Source: Mycolicibacterium sp. MU0053 (GTDB lineage: Bacteria > Actinomycetota > Actinomycetes > Mycobacteriales > Mycobacteriaceae). From it: 64,000 nt of DNA. The translations under genes were made by a program, and so were the position numbers. Positions 1 to 9,074 of this stretch are shown piece by piece. The first letter of the stretch is position 1. Every line of letters begins with the position of its first letter. The stretch spans positions 1,116,001 through 1,180,000 of the forward strand of contig NZ_OY726397.1 in the NCBI RefSeq assembly GCF_963378095.1, written 5' to 3'. The notes under the pieces were generated by a model that was not told the origin of the DNA, searched no databases, and was given only the letters and a program-made list of their open reading frames with translations.

Positions 1-769
1 GCCCGAAGGCCGGCTGCAGCAGGGTTCGCTGATCCCGCTGTCCTCGTCCGGCGCCTATCCCACCACCGAGCAGACGTTGGCGGCGGTGTCGCTGTTGCTC
101 AATGGCGGTGGCGTGGGCCGGATCCAGGACATCACCACGGCCTTCGCGACGGCGTTCGACGGCCGGGAAGCCGACCTGCGCAGCCTGATCGAACAGCTCG
201 ACCTGTTCATCGCCTACAACAACGATCAAAAAGAAGACATCATCGCGGCCACCGAGAGCTTGAACAGCTTGGTGGGCCAGTTCGCCGACCAGAAGCCGGT
301 GGTGGACAAGGCGCTCGAGACCGTTCCGGATGCGCTCGACGTCCTCAAGGAGCAGCGCACGGCCCTGGCTGATGCGTTGACGAAATTCGGCCAGTTCAGC
401 GCGCTGACCGCCGATACCGTCAACCAGACCAAGGAGTCCCTGGTCCAGGAACTGCGCGATCTCGGTCCGGTGTTGAAGTCGCTGGCCGATGCGGGACCGT
501 CGATGACGCGGGCGCTCAGTTTCTACCCGACCTTCCCGTGGCCCAAGGAAACGCTGGACAACTGGATGCGCGGCGACTACGGCAACCTCAGCCTGGTCTT
601 CGACCTCACGCTGAGCCGCATCGACACCGGTTTCTTCACCGGAACCCGGTGGGAAGGTGATCTGACCGAGCTGGAATTGCAGTGGGGCCGGACCATCGGT
701 CAGCTGCCGAGCCCGTACACGGCCGGCAACCCGCTGATCATGCCGTACCGCTGGGATCAGGGGCGCTAA
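1..769 (+). CDS. MCE-family protein, MceE-like, 3' end only
   Basis: This is the C-terminal part of an Mce protein whose start lies left of the window; the open frame runs in from base 2. Mce proteins A-F form the periplasmic substrate-carrying part of an ABC-type lipid or sterol importer. The visible part is mainly the helical region after the MCE domain, with repeated coiled-coil-like segments, and it ends in a short hydrophilic tail (PYRWDQGR). Its position directly before an MceF-type gene, with TAATG stop-start overlap, makes it the fifth subunit (MceE, normally a lipoprotein). The lipobox would be outside the window, so the lipoprotein assignment rests on gene order. Confidence 0.85.
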   Translation, partial: PEGRLQQGSLIPLSSSGAYPTTEQTLAAVSLLLNGGGVGRIQDITTAFATAFDGREADLRSLIEQLDLFIAYNNDQKEDIIAATESLNSLVGQFADQKPVVDKALETVPDALDVLKEQRTALADALTKFGQFSALTADTVNQTKESLVQELRDLGPVLKSLADAGPSMTRALSFYPTFPWPKETLDNWMRGDYGNLSLVFDLTLSRIDTGFFTGTRWEGDLTELELQWGRTIGQLPSPYTAGNPLIMPYRWDQGR

Positions 770-2232
770 TGCATTTGACACGCAAGACCCTCACGCAGAT
801 GTCGATCCTGATCCTCATCGCGCTGGTGGCCGGCTCCGTCATGGTCTTCAACTTCATCGGACTGCCCGGCATGCTGTTCGGCATCGGCCAGTACAACGTC
901 TCGGTCCAACTGCGCGACGGCGGTGGCCTGTACGAGCGGGCCAACGTCACCTACCGCGGCACCGAGGTCGGACGGGTCAAGGAGGTCCGACTCACCGATC
1001 AGGGCGTGGTCGCCGACCTCACCTTGGAGTCGAAGATCGAGATCCCCGCCGACCTGGACGCCTCCGTGGGCAGCGTGTCCGCGGTCGGCGAGCAGTACGT
1101 CGACCTGGTCCCGCGCAGCGGTAATCCGCCGTATCTGCAGGACGGCGACGTGATTCCGCTGGATCGCACCTTCGTCCCGATCGACGTCAACGCCGTGTTG
1201 GACTCCACCAACCGTGGCCTGCAGGCGATTCCGCAGGAGAACCTCTCCACGGTGGTCGACGAGGCCTACACCGCCGTCGGCGGACTGGGCCCGGAGTTGT
1301 CGCGCCTGGTGAAGGGCTCGACCCAGCTGGCCATCGACGCACGGGCCAACCTCGGCGAGCTGACGACGCTGATCGATCAGTCCGGCCCGGTGCTGGACTC
1401 CCAGACCGACACCTCCGGCGCCGTCCAGCGCTGGGCCGCGAACCTGGCGAGCATCACCGGGCAGTTGAAGCAGGAGGACCCGGCGGTTGCCGGTGTGCTC
1501 CAGCAGGGCCCCGGCGCGGCCGACGAGGTGCGTGCGCTGTTCGACGAGCTGCAGCCCAGCCTGCCGATCCTGTTGGCGAACCTGGTCAGTGTGGGCGAAG
1601 TGGCGGTCACCTACCAGCCCGGCCTCGAGCAGCTGCTGGTGTTGCTGCCGCAGGGCGCGGCAGTGACGTCGGCGATCGGTGTCGCCAACCGGCACACCCG
1701 ACAGGACTACCGCGGCGCGTACCTGAGCTTCAACCTGAACCTCAACCTGCCGCCGCCGTGCGTCACCGGCTACATTCCGGCTTCTCAGAAGCGGGTGCCC
1801 GCCGCCGTCGACCACCCCGACCGTCCCGCCGGCGATGTGTACTGCCGCGTTCCGCAGGACTCGGCGTTCAACGTCCGCGGTGCCCGCAACATCCCCTGCA
1901 CGACGGTGCCTGGTAAACGTGCCCCGACCGTGCGGATGTGCGAAAGCGACGAGGTTTACCAGCCGCTCAACGACGGATTCAACTGGAAGGGCGACCCTAA
2001 CGCGACGAACTCGGGACAGGCTGTCCCGCAGTTGCCGCCGGGCGTCTCACCTGCGGAAGCACAGCCTGCTGCGGCACCACCGGCGCCGCCGATCGCAGCC
2101 GCTGAATACGAGCCGAGCAGCGGCACGTACGTTGGACCGGACGGGCAGATCTACACTCAAGCCAATCTGGCCCAAAATGCCGCAGAGGAGCAAACATGGC
2201 AGACGATGCTGCTGCCCCCGAAGGGGAACTGA
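769..2232 (+). CDS. mceF: MCE-family protein MceF
   Basis: This is a 487-residue Mce protein, the last of the six mce substrate-binding subunits. It has a single N-terminal membrane anchor (about residues 10-35), then an MCE domain (about 38-120) with the typical GGLYERANVTYRGTEVG stretch, a long helical region, and a Pro/Ala-rich tail near residues 420-450. The ATG at 769 overlaps the upstream stop (TAATG), which is why I prefer it to the in-frame start further upstream at 682. It probably works with an MCE hexamer and YrbE permeases in lipid import. Which mce locus this is cannot be settled from the fragment; the C-terminal tail looks Mce1F-like from memory. Confidence 0.93.
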   Translation: MHLTRKTLTQMSILILIALVAGSVMVFNFIGLPGMLFGIGQYNVSVQLRDGGGLYERANVTYRGTEVGRVKEVRLTDQGVVADLTLESKIEIPADLDASVGSVSAVGEQYVDLVPRSGNPPYLQDGDVIPLDRTFVPIDVNAVLDSTNRGLQAIPQENLSTVVDEAYTAVGGLGPELSRLVKGSTQLAIDARANLGELTTLIDQSGPVLDSQTDTSGAVQRWAANLASITGQLKQEDPAVAGVLQQGPGAADEVRALFDELQPSLPILLANLVSVGEVAVTYQPGLEQLLVLLPQGAAVTSAIGVANRHTRQDYRGAYLSFNLNLNLPPPCVTGYIPASQKRVPAAVDHPDRPAGDVYCRVPQDSAFNVRGARNIPCTTVPGKRAPTVRMCESDEVYQPLNDGFNWKGDPNATNSGQAVPQLPPGVSPAEAQPAAAPPAPPIAAAEYEPSSGTYVGPDGQIYTQANLAQNAAEEQTWQTMLLPPKGN

Positions 2233-2891
2233 CCGAGTCGACCGGAACGGAGTCGACCGGAACCCCCGAGGAGACAACGGAATCGCCGCAGGACGCCACT
2301 CAGGAAGCCAGTACCGACGACGCCGCGATCGCCGGGAGCGATGCGGCGGACGACACCGGCGACGTCGCCGAGTCCGGCTCCGCGGAAAGCGAGCCGAAGC
2401 CGGGACGGGCGCGGCGCTTTGCCGCCGCCGGTGTGGCGGTGCTGCTGGCGCTCGGGTTGGTCGGCGGGCTCGGCTGGCTGGGCTGGTCGGTGTACCAGCA
2501 GCAGCAGGCCGAGCAGCAGCGCGACCTCTTCGTCCAGGTGGGGCGGCAGGCCGCGATCAACCTGACGACCATCGACTTCGAAGACGCCGAGGGCGGGGTG
2601 CAGCGCATCCTGGATTCGGCCACTGGCACCTTCTACGACGACTTCTCGCAGCGGTCCGGACCGTTCACCGAAGTGGTCAAGCAGGCCCAGTCCAAGTCCT
2701 CCGGCGAGGTGACCGCCGCGGGCCTGGAATCCGAGGAGGCCGACCGCGCGCAGGTGCTGGTGGCGGTCACTGTTCAGACCTCCAACGCCGGTGCTCCCGA
2801 GCAGGCCCCGCGCATGTGGCGGATGCGGATCTCGGTGGAGAACACTGACGACGGCCAGGTCAAGGTCTCGAACGTGGAGTTTGTGCCGTGA
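2196..2891 (+). CDS. Mce-associated membrane protein (Mas-type)
   Basis: This is a 231-residue protein with an acidic, Thr/Glu-rich disordered N-terminus (1-70), one transmembrane helix (about 75-99) and an extracytoplasmic domain that resembles the NTF2-like fold of Mce-associated proteins. The start overlaps the end of mceF by 37 bases, and the 3' end overlaps the next gene by 4 bases (GTGA), so the block is one transcript. In characterised mce loci such proteins are encoded directly after mceF and are thought to stabilise the transporter or supply accessory contacts. The role is inferred from position and architecture, not from a catalytic motif. Confidence 0.85.
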   Translation: MADDAAAPEGELTESTGTESTGTPEETTESPQDATQEASTDDAAIAGSDAADDTGDVAESGSAESEPKPGRARRFAAAGVAVLLALGLVGGLGWLGWSVYQQQQAEQQRDLFVQVGRQAAINLTTIDFEDAEGGVQRILDSATGTFYDDFSQRSGPFTEVVKQAQSKSSGEVTAAGLESEEADRAQVLVAVTVQTSNAGAPEQAPRMWRMRISVENTDDGQVKVSNVEFVP

Positions 2892-3631
2892 CGAACCCCG
2901 AGGACCCGAACACCGTGCCAGAGAAGGAAGCCCCCGCCGTGTCCGCCGAGAACGACGACCTGACCCCGACGGAGTCCGCCGCGGCTGCCGAGACCACCGA
3001 GGCCGCTGCGGCCACGGATGCCACCGAGACCACGGTGGCCGCTGACAGTGCGGAGACCGCCGAGGACAGCGACGCCGCCGAAACCGCGGCGGACATCGAG
3101 GCGGCTGAGGCCGCCGAAACCACCAAGGCCGACGCGGCCGGTGCGGGCAAGGTCAAGCGCGCCGTCGCGCTGACGGTGGTGCTGTGCGTGTTGCTGGCCG
3201 CCGTGCTGGTGGGCGCCGGCTTCCTGGGCTGGAAGTACTACTCGGGGCAGACCGCCGAGACCGCGCGCATCGAAACCGTGCAGGTCGCCAAGGACGCCAC
3301 CGTGAAGCTGTTGTCCTACAAGCCCGAGACGGTCGAGGAAGAGCTGACCGCCGCCGCGGACCTGTTGTCCGGGGGCTTCCGCGATTCGTACACCGAGCTG
3401 ACCAACGACGTGGTGATCCCCGGCGCCAAGGAGCAGAGCATCTCGGCGGTGGCCAACGTGCCGGCCGCCGCGTCGATGTCGGCGGAGTCCGACCGCGCCG
3501 AGGTGCTGGTCTTCGTCAACCAGACGGTGATCGTCGGCGACGGCGCGCCGACCGCCACCGCCTCGAGCGTCAAGGTGACGCTGGAGAAGGTCGACGGCGA
3601 CTGGCGGATCTCCGGCTTCGACCCGGTGTAG
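2888..3631 (+). CDS. Mce-associated membrane protein, second copy
   Basis: This 247-residue protein is paralogous in layout to the preceding gene. It has a 90-residue Ala/Glu/Thr-rich acidic N-terminus, a transmembrane helix at about 92-116, and a C-terminal domain ending in DGDWRISGFDPV, a typical closing motif of NTF2-like Mce-associated proteins. The GTG start at 2888 overlaps the upstream TGA. The low-complexity N-terminus faces the cytoplasm if the single helix is a signal anchor. It is probably the last gene of the mce operon, since the next gene starts after a 11-base gap with a different kind of product. Confidence 0.85.
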   Translation: MTNPEDPNTVPEKEAPAVSAENDDLTPTESAAAAETTEAAAATDATETTVAADSAETAEDSDAAETAADIEAAEAAETTKADAAGAGKVKRAVALTVVLCVLLAAVLVGAGFLGWKYYSGQTAETARIETVQVAKDATVKLLSYKPETVEEELTAAADLLSGGFRDSYTELTNDVVIPGAKEQSISAVANVPAAASMSAESDRAEVLVFVNQTVIVGDGAPTATASSVKVTLEKVDGDWRISGFDPV

Positions 3632-3642
3632 TCTGCGCCGGC

Positions 3643-4545
3643 ATGGACAGCGAACCGCGCTGGATGGATGTCGAGGTACCCGCGGGGCAGCTGCGGGCCC
3701 TGAGCTGGGGTCCCGAGGATGCACCAATCGCGTTGTGCCTGCACGGCTTTCCTGACACCGCTTACGGTTGGCGGAAAATGGCCCCGCAGCTCGTCGACGC
3801 CGGCTATCGCGTGGTGGCCCCGTTCCTGCGCGGGTACGTGCCGTCGTCGCTGCCCTCGGATGGCAGCTATCACATCGGCGCATTGATGGACGACGCCCTG
3901 CGGATCCGCGAGGCGGCCGGGCCCACCGACCGCGACATCATGATCGGCCACGACTGGGGTGCGATCACCGCGAGTTCGCTGGCGGCGATGCCCGACAACC
4001 CGTTCCGCAAAACGGTGGTGATGTCGGTTCCGCCGATCGCGGCCTTCCGGGTCCGCGGCGAGCGGGCCCGGCTGCTCGCGAAGTTGCCCGCGCAGGTGGT
4101 GCGCAGTTGGTACATGCTGTACTTCCAGCTGCCGGGGCTGCCCGAACGGTCGGCCCGCTGGATCGTCCCGCTGCTGTGGCGGCGCTGGTCACCCGGCTAC
4201 CCGGCCGCCGAGGATGTGCGGCACGTCGATGCCGCGATCGGGGCCCCGCAACGCTGGGCGGCCGCGCTGACCGTCTACCGAGCGAACCTGCGCTACACCA
4301 AGCCGCCCGCCAGATATGCGCGGCTGCACGAGGCCTGGACGTCCGCGGCCCCGCCCGCCGGGCCCGTGCTGTATCTACACGGTGCCGACGATGGTTGCAT
4401 GACAGCCGATTTCACGCGCTGGGTGGAGAAGGTGGTACCCGCCGGCAGCCGCACCGTGGTGGTCGAGCAGGCCGGGCACTTCCTGCAGCTCGAACAGCCG
4501 CGGCGGGTCGGCGACCTGATCCTCGACTACGTCGGTCCGGCATGA
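3643..4545 (+). CDS. Alpha/beta hydrolase, epoxide-hydrolase-like
   Basis: This is a 300-residue alpha/beta-hydrolase. The oxyanion motif HGFP is at residues 34-37 and the nucleophile elbow reads GHDWGA with Asp104. An Asp nucleophile at that position is characteristic of epoxide hydrolases and haloalkane dehalogenases rather than serine esterases. The catalytic His is probably in the AGHFLQLEQP segment near residue 281. The ATG at 3643 lies 11 bases after the last Mce-associated gene, so it may be co-transcribed with it. The substrate cannot be read from the sequence; a lipid or xenobiotic epoxide is plausible for a mycobacterium. Confidence 0.85.
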   Translation: MDSEPRWMDVEVPAGQLRALSWGPEDAPIALCLHGFPDTAYGWRKMAPQLVDAGYRVVAPFLRGYVPSSLPSDGSYHIGALMDDALRIREAAGPTDRDIMIGHDWGAITASSLAAMPDNPFRKTVVMSVPPIAAFRVRGERARLLAKLPAQVVRSWYMLYFQLPGLPERSARWIVPLLWRRWSPGYPAAEDVRHVDAAIGAPQRWAAALTVYRANLRYTKPPARYARLHEAWTSAAPPAGPVLYLHGADDGCMTADFTRWVEKVVPAGSRTVVVEQAGHFLQLEQPRRVGDLILDYVGPA

Positions 4546-4604
4546 TCCCGTCCAGGCTGCGCTGAGCGCGGCCCGTACTCGCACTTTGCCGCGGTAAGCG
4601 CAGG

Positions 4605-5885
4605 ATGAACACAGATGCCCGGCGGCTGGCCGCCGTGGACGCCCAGACGTACTGGATGTCGGCCAAGATTCCCAACGACCAGTTCGTGCTGTTCGTATTC
4701 GACGGTGTGGTGCGTGTCGACAACGCTCTGGTCGAAGACCTGCGCGTGCGGGCCGCCGCGTGCCCCGACCTGTGCCTGCGCATCATCGACGATCAGCCCT
4801 GGCGCTATCCGAGCTGGGTGACCGGCCCGGTGGAGCCGTCGCAGTTCGTGGTCCACCGCGACGACGCCGGCGCGCACTGGGATGCCTGCCTGGCCGCGGT
4901 GGCGCGGCTGGCCGAGACCCAATTGGATCCGCGGGCGGCCGCGTGGCGGCTGCACCTGTTCACGCCGGTGCTGGGTGCCCCGGCGGGTGGGCCCGCGGTG
5001 ACGGTGGCGGTGCTGCAACTGGCGCACGCGTTGGCCGACGGAGTGCGCACCGCGCAGCTGGCCGGCTGGTTGTTCGGCCGCCCGGAACCGGTGCCGCCGG
5101 TGCCGAGCCGGCGCCGGCGCCGCGTGCTGGCGGCCGGTGTGGCCGCGGCCCGCGCGGAGAGCCGGCTGACGCGCGACATCGAGGCAGGCCTCGTCCCGGC
5201 GCCGCCGCCGTCGCGCCCGGCGCTGCTGACCAACGCCCGCCCCGACGGTCCGCGGCGGATCAGAACCCTCGTCGTGGACCGGGCGGTGCTGCGCCGTCGT
5301 TCGACGGTTACGGTCGCCGCGCTGCTCGCGATCGGTACCGCGCTGGCCGGACACCTGCGCGCCCGCGGCGAGGACACCGCTGCGCTCGGCGCCGAGGTGC
5401 CGATGGCCAAGCCGGGGCTACGGCTGTCGCACAACCACTTTCGCAACATCGGCGTCGGGCTGTACCCCGGTGAGCCCGAGGCCGTGCGCGCCGCGCGCAT
5501 CGCCGCCGACCTGCGCGGCGGACCGCAGCGCGCCCAACACCCGGCGGCCCTCGCGGCCGACGACGCCCTGGCGGCGGTGCCGGCGGGGCTGCTGCGCTGG
5601 GGGGTGGGCAAGTTCGATCCGCGGGTGCGCTCGGCGCTGGTCACCGGGAACACCGTGGTGTCGAGTGTCGATCGCGGCCCCGCCGACCTGCGACTCGGCG
5701 CGGCGGGGGTGCTCTTGACCGCGAGCTATCCGGCGTTGTCGCCGATGATGGGCCTCACCCACGGCGTGCACGGCCTCGGCGACACGGTGGCACTGAGCGT
5801 GCACGCCGCGGATTCGGTGCTGGCGGCTTCCGAACTCGATGACTACGTCGCGCGGCTGCGGCACGCGCTGGGCGCGCCGCCCTGA
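4605..5885 (+). CDS. WS/DGAT-like acyltransferase (DUF1298-type)
   Basis: This is a 426-residue protein related to the wax ester synthase/diacylglycerol acyltransferase superfamily. The active-site HxxxDG motif is seen as HALADG (His141, Asp145, Gly146), and the later NHFRNIGVGLYP region resembles the DUF1298 half of this family. The canonical motif is HHxxxDG; here the first His is Ala, which is tolerated because the second His is the base. It may esterify a long-chain alcohol or diacylglycerol, but many mycobacterial paralogues have no measured activity. It follows the hydrolase by 59 bases on the same strand. Confidence 0.7.
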   Translation: MNTDARRLAAVDAQTYWMSAKIPNDQFVLFVFDGVVRVDNALVEDLRVRAAACPDLCLRIIDDQPWRYPSWVTGPVEPSQFVVHRDDAGAHWDACLAAVARLAETQLDPRAAAWRLHLFTPVLGAPAGGPAVTVAVLQLAHALADGVRTAQLAGWLFGRPEPVPPVPSRRRRRVLAAGVAAARAESRLTRDIEAGLVPAPPPSRPALLTNARPDGPRRIRTLVVDRAVLRRRSTVTVAALLAIGTALAGHLRARGEDTAALGAEVPMAKPGLRLSHNHFRNIGVGLYPGEPEAVRAARIAADLRGGPQRAQHPAALAADDALAAVPAGLLRWGVGKFDPRVRSALVTGNTVVSSVDRGPADLRLGAAGVLLTASYPALSPMMGLTHGVHGLGDTVALSVHAADSVLAASELDDYVARLRHALGAPP

Positions 5886-5946
5886 CCCGGCACGCAATCG
5901 TCACCCCTGCTGGGCAACCGCATAGCAGATGACTTAAGTTCGTCAC

Positions 5947-6474
5947 ATGATCTACGACTCAGCCCTGGACGTCGGACTGCTGCTCCTGCGTGTCGTGCTC
6001 GGCCTGACGATGGCGGCGCACGGCTACAACAAGTTCTTCGGTGGGGGACGTATCCCAGGCACCGCCGGCTGGTTCGACAGCATCGGCATGAAGCCCGGCA
6101 TGTTCCACGCGCGCATCGCCGCCACCACCGAGATCGCGGCCGGCCTCGGCTTGGCGCTGGGGCTGCTCACCCCCATCCCGGCGGCCGGGTTCGTGGCCCT
6201 GATGTTGGTCGCGGCGTGGACCGTGCACCGCGACAACGGCTTCTTCATCGTCAAGGAGGGCTGGGAGTACAACCTGGTGCTCGCCGGCGCGGCGGTGGCC
6301 GTCGCGGCGACCGGACCCGGCAAGTACAGCCTGGACCACCTGCTGTTCTCCGACACCGGCTTCCACAACTGGCTGTACGGCTGGTGCGGTTTGGCGATCG
6401 CGCTCGGGCTGGGTCTGGCCGGCGGCATCGGCCAGCTCGCGGTCTTCTACCGCCCACCGGCCAAGACCACGTAA
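5947..6474 (+). CDS. DoxX-family membrane protein
   Basis: This is a 175-residue protein with four predicted transmembrane helices and the DoxX signature: an N-terminal LLLRVVLGLTMAAHGYNKFF helix, then GWFDSIGMKP and a TEIAAGLGLALGLLTP segment. DoxX/DoxD-like proteins are small integral membrane proteins; one mycobacterial relative is reported as part of a membrane oxidoreductase complex, but the function here is not known. It lies 65 bases before the KstR-type operator, so it could be transcribed separately from the downstream DUF3556 gene. Confidence 0.85.
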   Translation: MIYDSALDVGLLLLRVVLGLTMAAHGYNKFFGGGRIPGTAGWFDSIGMKPGMFHARIAATTEIAAGLGLALGLLTPIPAAGFVALMLVAAWTVHRDNGFFIVKEGWEYNLVLAGAAVAVAATGPGKYSLDHLLFSDTGFHNWLYGWCGLAIALGLGLAGGIGQLAVFYRPPAKTT

Positions 6475-6513
6475 CCGCACCCTGGGACACCCGGCGGAAC
6501 CACCACCGGTCGG

Positions 6514-6529
6514 CTAGAACACGTTCTAG
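6514..6529. promoter_or_regulatory. KstR-type operator
   Basis: The sequence CTAGAACACGTTCTAG is a perfect 7+7 inverted repeat around AC. Positions 6515-6528 match the published KstR consensus TNNAACNNGTTNNA at every fixed base. KstR is the TetR repressor of mycobacterial sterol catabolism. The site ends 10 bases before the ATG of the DUF3556 gene, where a repressor would block transcription or initiation. Confidence 0.75.
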
Positions 6530-6539
6530 TCTGTCGGGC

Positions 6540-8285
6540 ATGGGATTTCTCAAGCCCGAACTGCCGGTGGTGGAGTTCGACGAGTGGAGCAAGGGCACCT
6601 GGGCCGACAAGATCCGGCCGATGGCGCGGCACTGGGCCGAGGTGGGCTTCGGTACCCCGGTGGTGCTGCACCTGTTCTACGTCGTCAAGATCCTGCTGTA
6701 CGTCCTCGGCGCCTGGCTGGTGGTGCTGACCACCGCCGGTATCGACGGCTTCACGGCGGTGGGGCAGTGGTGGACCGAGCCGATCGTCTTCCAGAAGGTC
6801 GTGCTCTACACCATGCTGTTCGAGGTGGTGGGGCTCGGATGCGGCTTCGGTCCGCTGAACAACCGATTCCTGCCGCCGCTGGGGTCCATCCTGTATTGGT
6901 TGCGGCCCAACACCATCCGGCTGCCACCCTGGCCCGACCGGATCCCGTTCACCAAGGGTGACAACCGCGCGCCGGTCGATGTCGCGCTCTACGCCGCGCT
7001 GCTGATCGTCCTGGTGGTGGCACTGTTCTCCGACGGGACCGGGCCGATCCCCGCGCTCGGCACCGAGGTCGGCGTGCTGCCGCTGTGGCAGATCTGGGCG
7101 ATCCTCGGCCTGTTGGCCGTCGCGGGTCTGCGTGACAAGGTGATCTTCCTGGCGGCCCGCGGCGAGGTCTATGCGTCGTTCACCGTCGCCTTCCTGTTCG
7201 GCGGCGTCGACATGCTCATCGCCGCGAAGCTGGTGTGCGTGGTGATCTGGGTGGGCGCGGCCACCTCCAAGCTCAACAAGCACTTCCCGTTTGTCATCTC
7301 GACGATGATGTCCAACAGCCCGATCGTCCGGCCCCGAGCGCTCAAACGCCTGTTCTTCGAACGGTTTCCGAGCGACCTGCGGCCCGGTCGGCTGTCGCGC
7401 GTCGTCGCGCACTTCAGCACCGCGGTCGAGATGCTGGTGCCGCTGGTGCTGCTGTTCACCCACGGCGGCTGGCCGACGGCCATCGCGGCGTTCGTCATGG
7501 TCTGCTTCCACCTCGGCATCCTGAGCGCGATCCCGATGGGGGTGCCGCTGGAATGGAACGTCTTCATGATCTTCAGCGTCATCGCGCTGTTCGTGGGACA
7601 CGCCGGGATCGGCCTGTCCGACATGACCACGCCGTTGCCGGTGCTGCTGTTCGCGGTCCTGGCCACCACGGTGGTGGTGGGAAACCTGTTCCCGCGCAAG
7701 GTGTCCTTCCTGCCCGGCATGCGCTACTACGCCGGCAACTGGGACAGCTCGCTCTGGTGCCTCAAGCCCTCGGCGGCGGAGAAGATCGCCGCCGGCCTGG
7801 TCGCGATCGCGAGCATGCCCCAGGCGCAACTGGAGAAGGTGTACGGCAGCCCCGAGGCCGCGCAGATCCCGCTGTACCTCGGCTATGCGTTCCGCTCGTT
7901 CAACACCCACGGCCGGATGATGTTCACCCTCGCGCACCGCGCGATGGCCGGGCCCAGTGGGACCGATTCCGAGGACGATTACGTGATGACCGACGGCGAG
8001 CGGATCTGCTCGACCGCCATCGGGTGGAACTTCGGCGACGGGCACATGCACAACGAGCAGTTGATCGCGGCAATGCAGAAGCGCTGCCACTTCGAACCCG
8101 GCGAGGTGCGGGTGGTCCTCATCGACGCGCAGCCCATTCACGTCCAGGCGCAGCGCTACCGGTTGGTCGACGCGGCCACCGGCGAGTTCGAATCCGGCTA
8201 CATCAAGGTCGCCGACGCGGTGACCCGACAGCCCTGGGACGACCAGGTCCCGGTGTACGTCGATGCCCGACCGGGAATCGGTTAG
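6540..8285 (+). CDS. DUF3556 polytopic membrane protein, probable KstR target
   Basis: This is a 581-residue protein that I assign to the DUF3556 family of actinobacterial membrane proteins. It starts MGFLKPELPVVEFDEWSKGTW, then has about nine hydrophobic segments between residues 35 and 390. A hydrophilic C-terminal domain (about 400-581) is rich in Gly, His and Asp and contains the segment FGDGHMHNEQ. No catalytic motif is recognised. The ATG at 6540 is chosen because a KstR-type palindrome sits just upstream. That suggests a role in steroid or lipid metabolism, such as uptake, trafficking or a membrane-bound step. The stop overlaps the converging gene by 4 bases. Confidence 0.75.
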   Translation: MGFLKPELPVVEFDEWSKGTWADKIRPMARHWAEVGFGTPVVLHLFYVVKILLYVLGAWLVVLTTAGIDGFTAVGQWWTEPIVFQKVVLYTMLFEVVGLGCGFGPLNNRFLPPLGSILYWLRPNTIRLPPWPDRIPFTKGDNRAPVDVALYAALLIVLVVALFSDGTGPIPALGTEVGVLPLWQIWAILGLLAVAGLRDKVIFLAARGEVYASFTVAFLFGGVDMLIAAKLVCVVIWVGAATSKLNKHFPFVISTMMSNSPIVRPRALKRLFFERFPSDLRPGRLSRVVAHFSTAVEMLVPLVLLFTHGGWPTAIAAFVMVCFHLGILSAIPMGVPLEWNVFMIFSVIALFVGHAGIGLSDMTTPLPVLLFAVLATTVVVGNLFPRKVSFLPGMRYYAGNWDSSLWCLKPSAAEKIAAGLVAIASMPQAQLEKVYGSPEAAQIPLYLGYAFRSFNTHGRMMFTLAHRAMAGPSGTDSEDDYVMTDGERICSTAIGWNFGDGHMHNEQLIAAMQKRCHFEPGEVRVVLIDAQPIHVQAQRYRLVDAATGEFESGYIKVADAVTRQPWDDQVPVYVDARPGIG

Positions 8286-8932
8286 GCGCGCAACGCCTCG
8301 GCGATCGGGGTGGCGCCGTTGTTGAACTCGATGGTGCGCCCGATGGTGCCGTCGTCCGCCAGGGTCGCCGCGATCACGGCCGCGACGTCGGCGCGGGACA
8401 CCTTGCCCGCGCTGGCACCCTGGCTGCCCACCTCGATCAGGCCGGTCGGCGCATCGAGGGTCAGCCCGCTCGGACCCAGCACGGTCCAGTCGAGATCGCT
8501 CGCGCGCAGGTGGGCGTCGGCGGCGGCCTTGGCCTCGGCGTACGGGTAGAACGAATTGTCCTCCGGCACGCCGTGATCGGGCCGGGCTCCGAAATAGGAC
8601 ACCATCACGTAGCGCCGGGTTCCGGCCTGGCCGGCGGCGTCGACGGTCCGAATGGCGGCGTCGCGGTCCACCGCATAGGTGCGTGCCGGGTCGCCCCCGC
8701 CGGCGCCGGCGGTGAACACCACGGCGTCGTGCCCGCTGATCAGGGCGGCCAACTCGGACACGCCGAGGGCCTCGATGTCCCCGACGACGGGGTCGGCACC
8801 GGTGGCGGCCACCTCGTCGGCATGGTCGGGGTTGCGGAACACCGAGGTGACGCGGTCGCCGCGCTCGCTGAGGAGGCGGGACAGGTGCAGGGCAACCTTG
8901 CCGTGGCCGCCGAAGACGATGACATTGGACAT
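8282..8932 (-). CDS. NAD(P)-binding atypical SDR
   Basis: This is a 216-residue Rossmann-fold protein. The N-terminus MSNVIVFGGHGKVALHL carries a GGxGxxA dinucleotide-binding loop, as in the atypical SDR/NmrA-like NAD(P)H-binding proteins related to YwnB and YhfK. The later YPYAEAKAAAD segment has the Tyr-x3-Lys spacing. I start it at the ATG of MSNVIV (8932) rather than an in-frame start 27 bases upstream, because the Rossmann strand begins there. It converges with the DUF3556 gene and diverges from the thiolase gene. The substrate is unknown; such proteins often act as reductases or redox sensors. Confidence 0.8.
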   Translation of the reverse strand: MSNVIVFGGHGKVALHLSRLLSERGDRVTSVFRNPDHADEVAATGADPVVGDIEALGVSELAALISGHDAVVFTAGAGGGDPARTYAVDRDAAIRTVDAAGQAGTRRYVMVSYFGARPDHGVPEDNSFYPYAEAKAAADAHLRASDLDWTVLGPSGLTLDAPTGLIEVGSQGASAGKVSRADVAAVIAATLADDGTIGRTIEFNNGATPIAEALRA

Positions 8933-9047
8933 AGCTACCGAGGGTACGGTCCACACCAACGGAGCAGGTTGGAACGTCGGAGCGCCCCCGGATTCCGAAC
9001 CCGGAGTTTGTGGCGGGCTGCACTGGTGCTAAGAACAAGTCATCAAC

Positions 9048-9061
9048 CAACTGATTAGTTG
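9048..9061. promoter_or_regulatory. Inverted repeat, possible TetR-type operator
   Basis: CAACTGATTAGTTG is a 5+5 inverted repeat with a 4-base centre. It lies immediately before the GAGGAGAGG ribosome-binding site of the thiolase gene. The extended left half, CAACCAACTGAT, recurs near two other CoA-catabolism promoters in this window, at 17429 and, inverted, at 16176. This suggests a shared regulator that I cannot name. Confidence 0.45.
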
Positions 9062-9074
9062 AGAGGAGAGGGAC

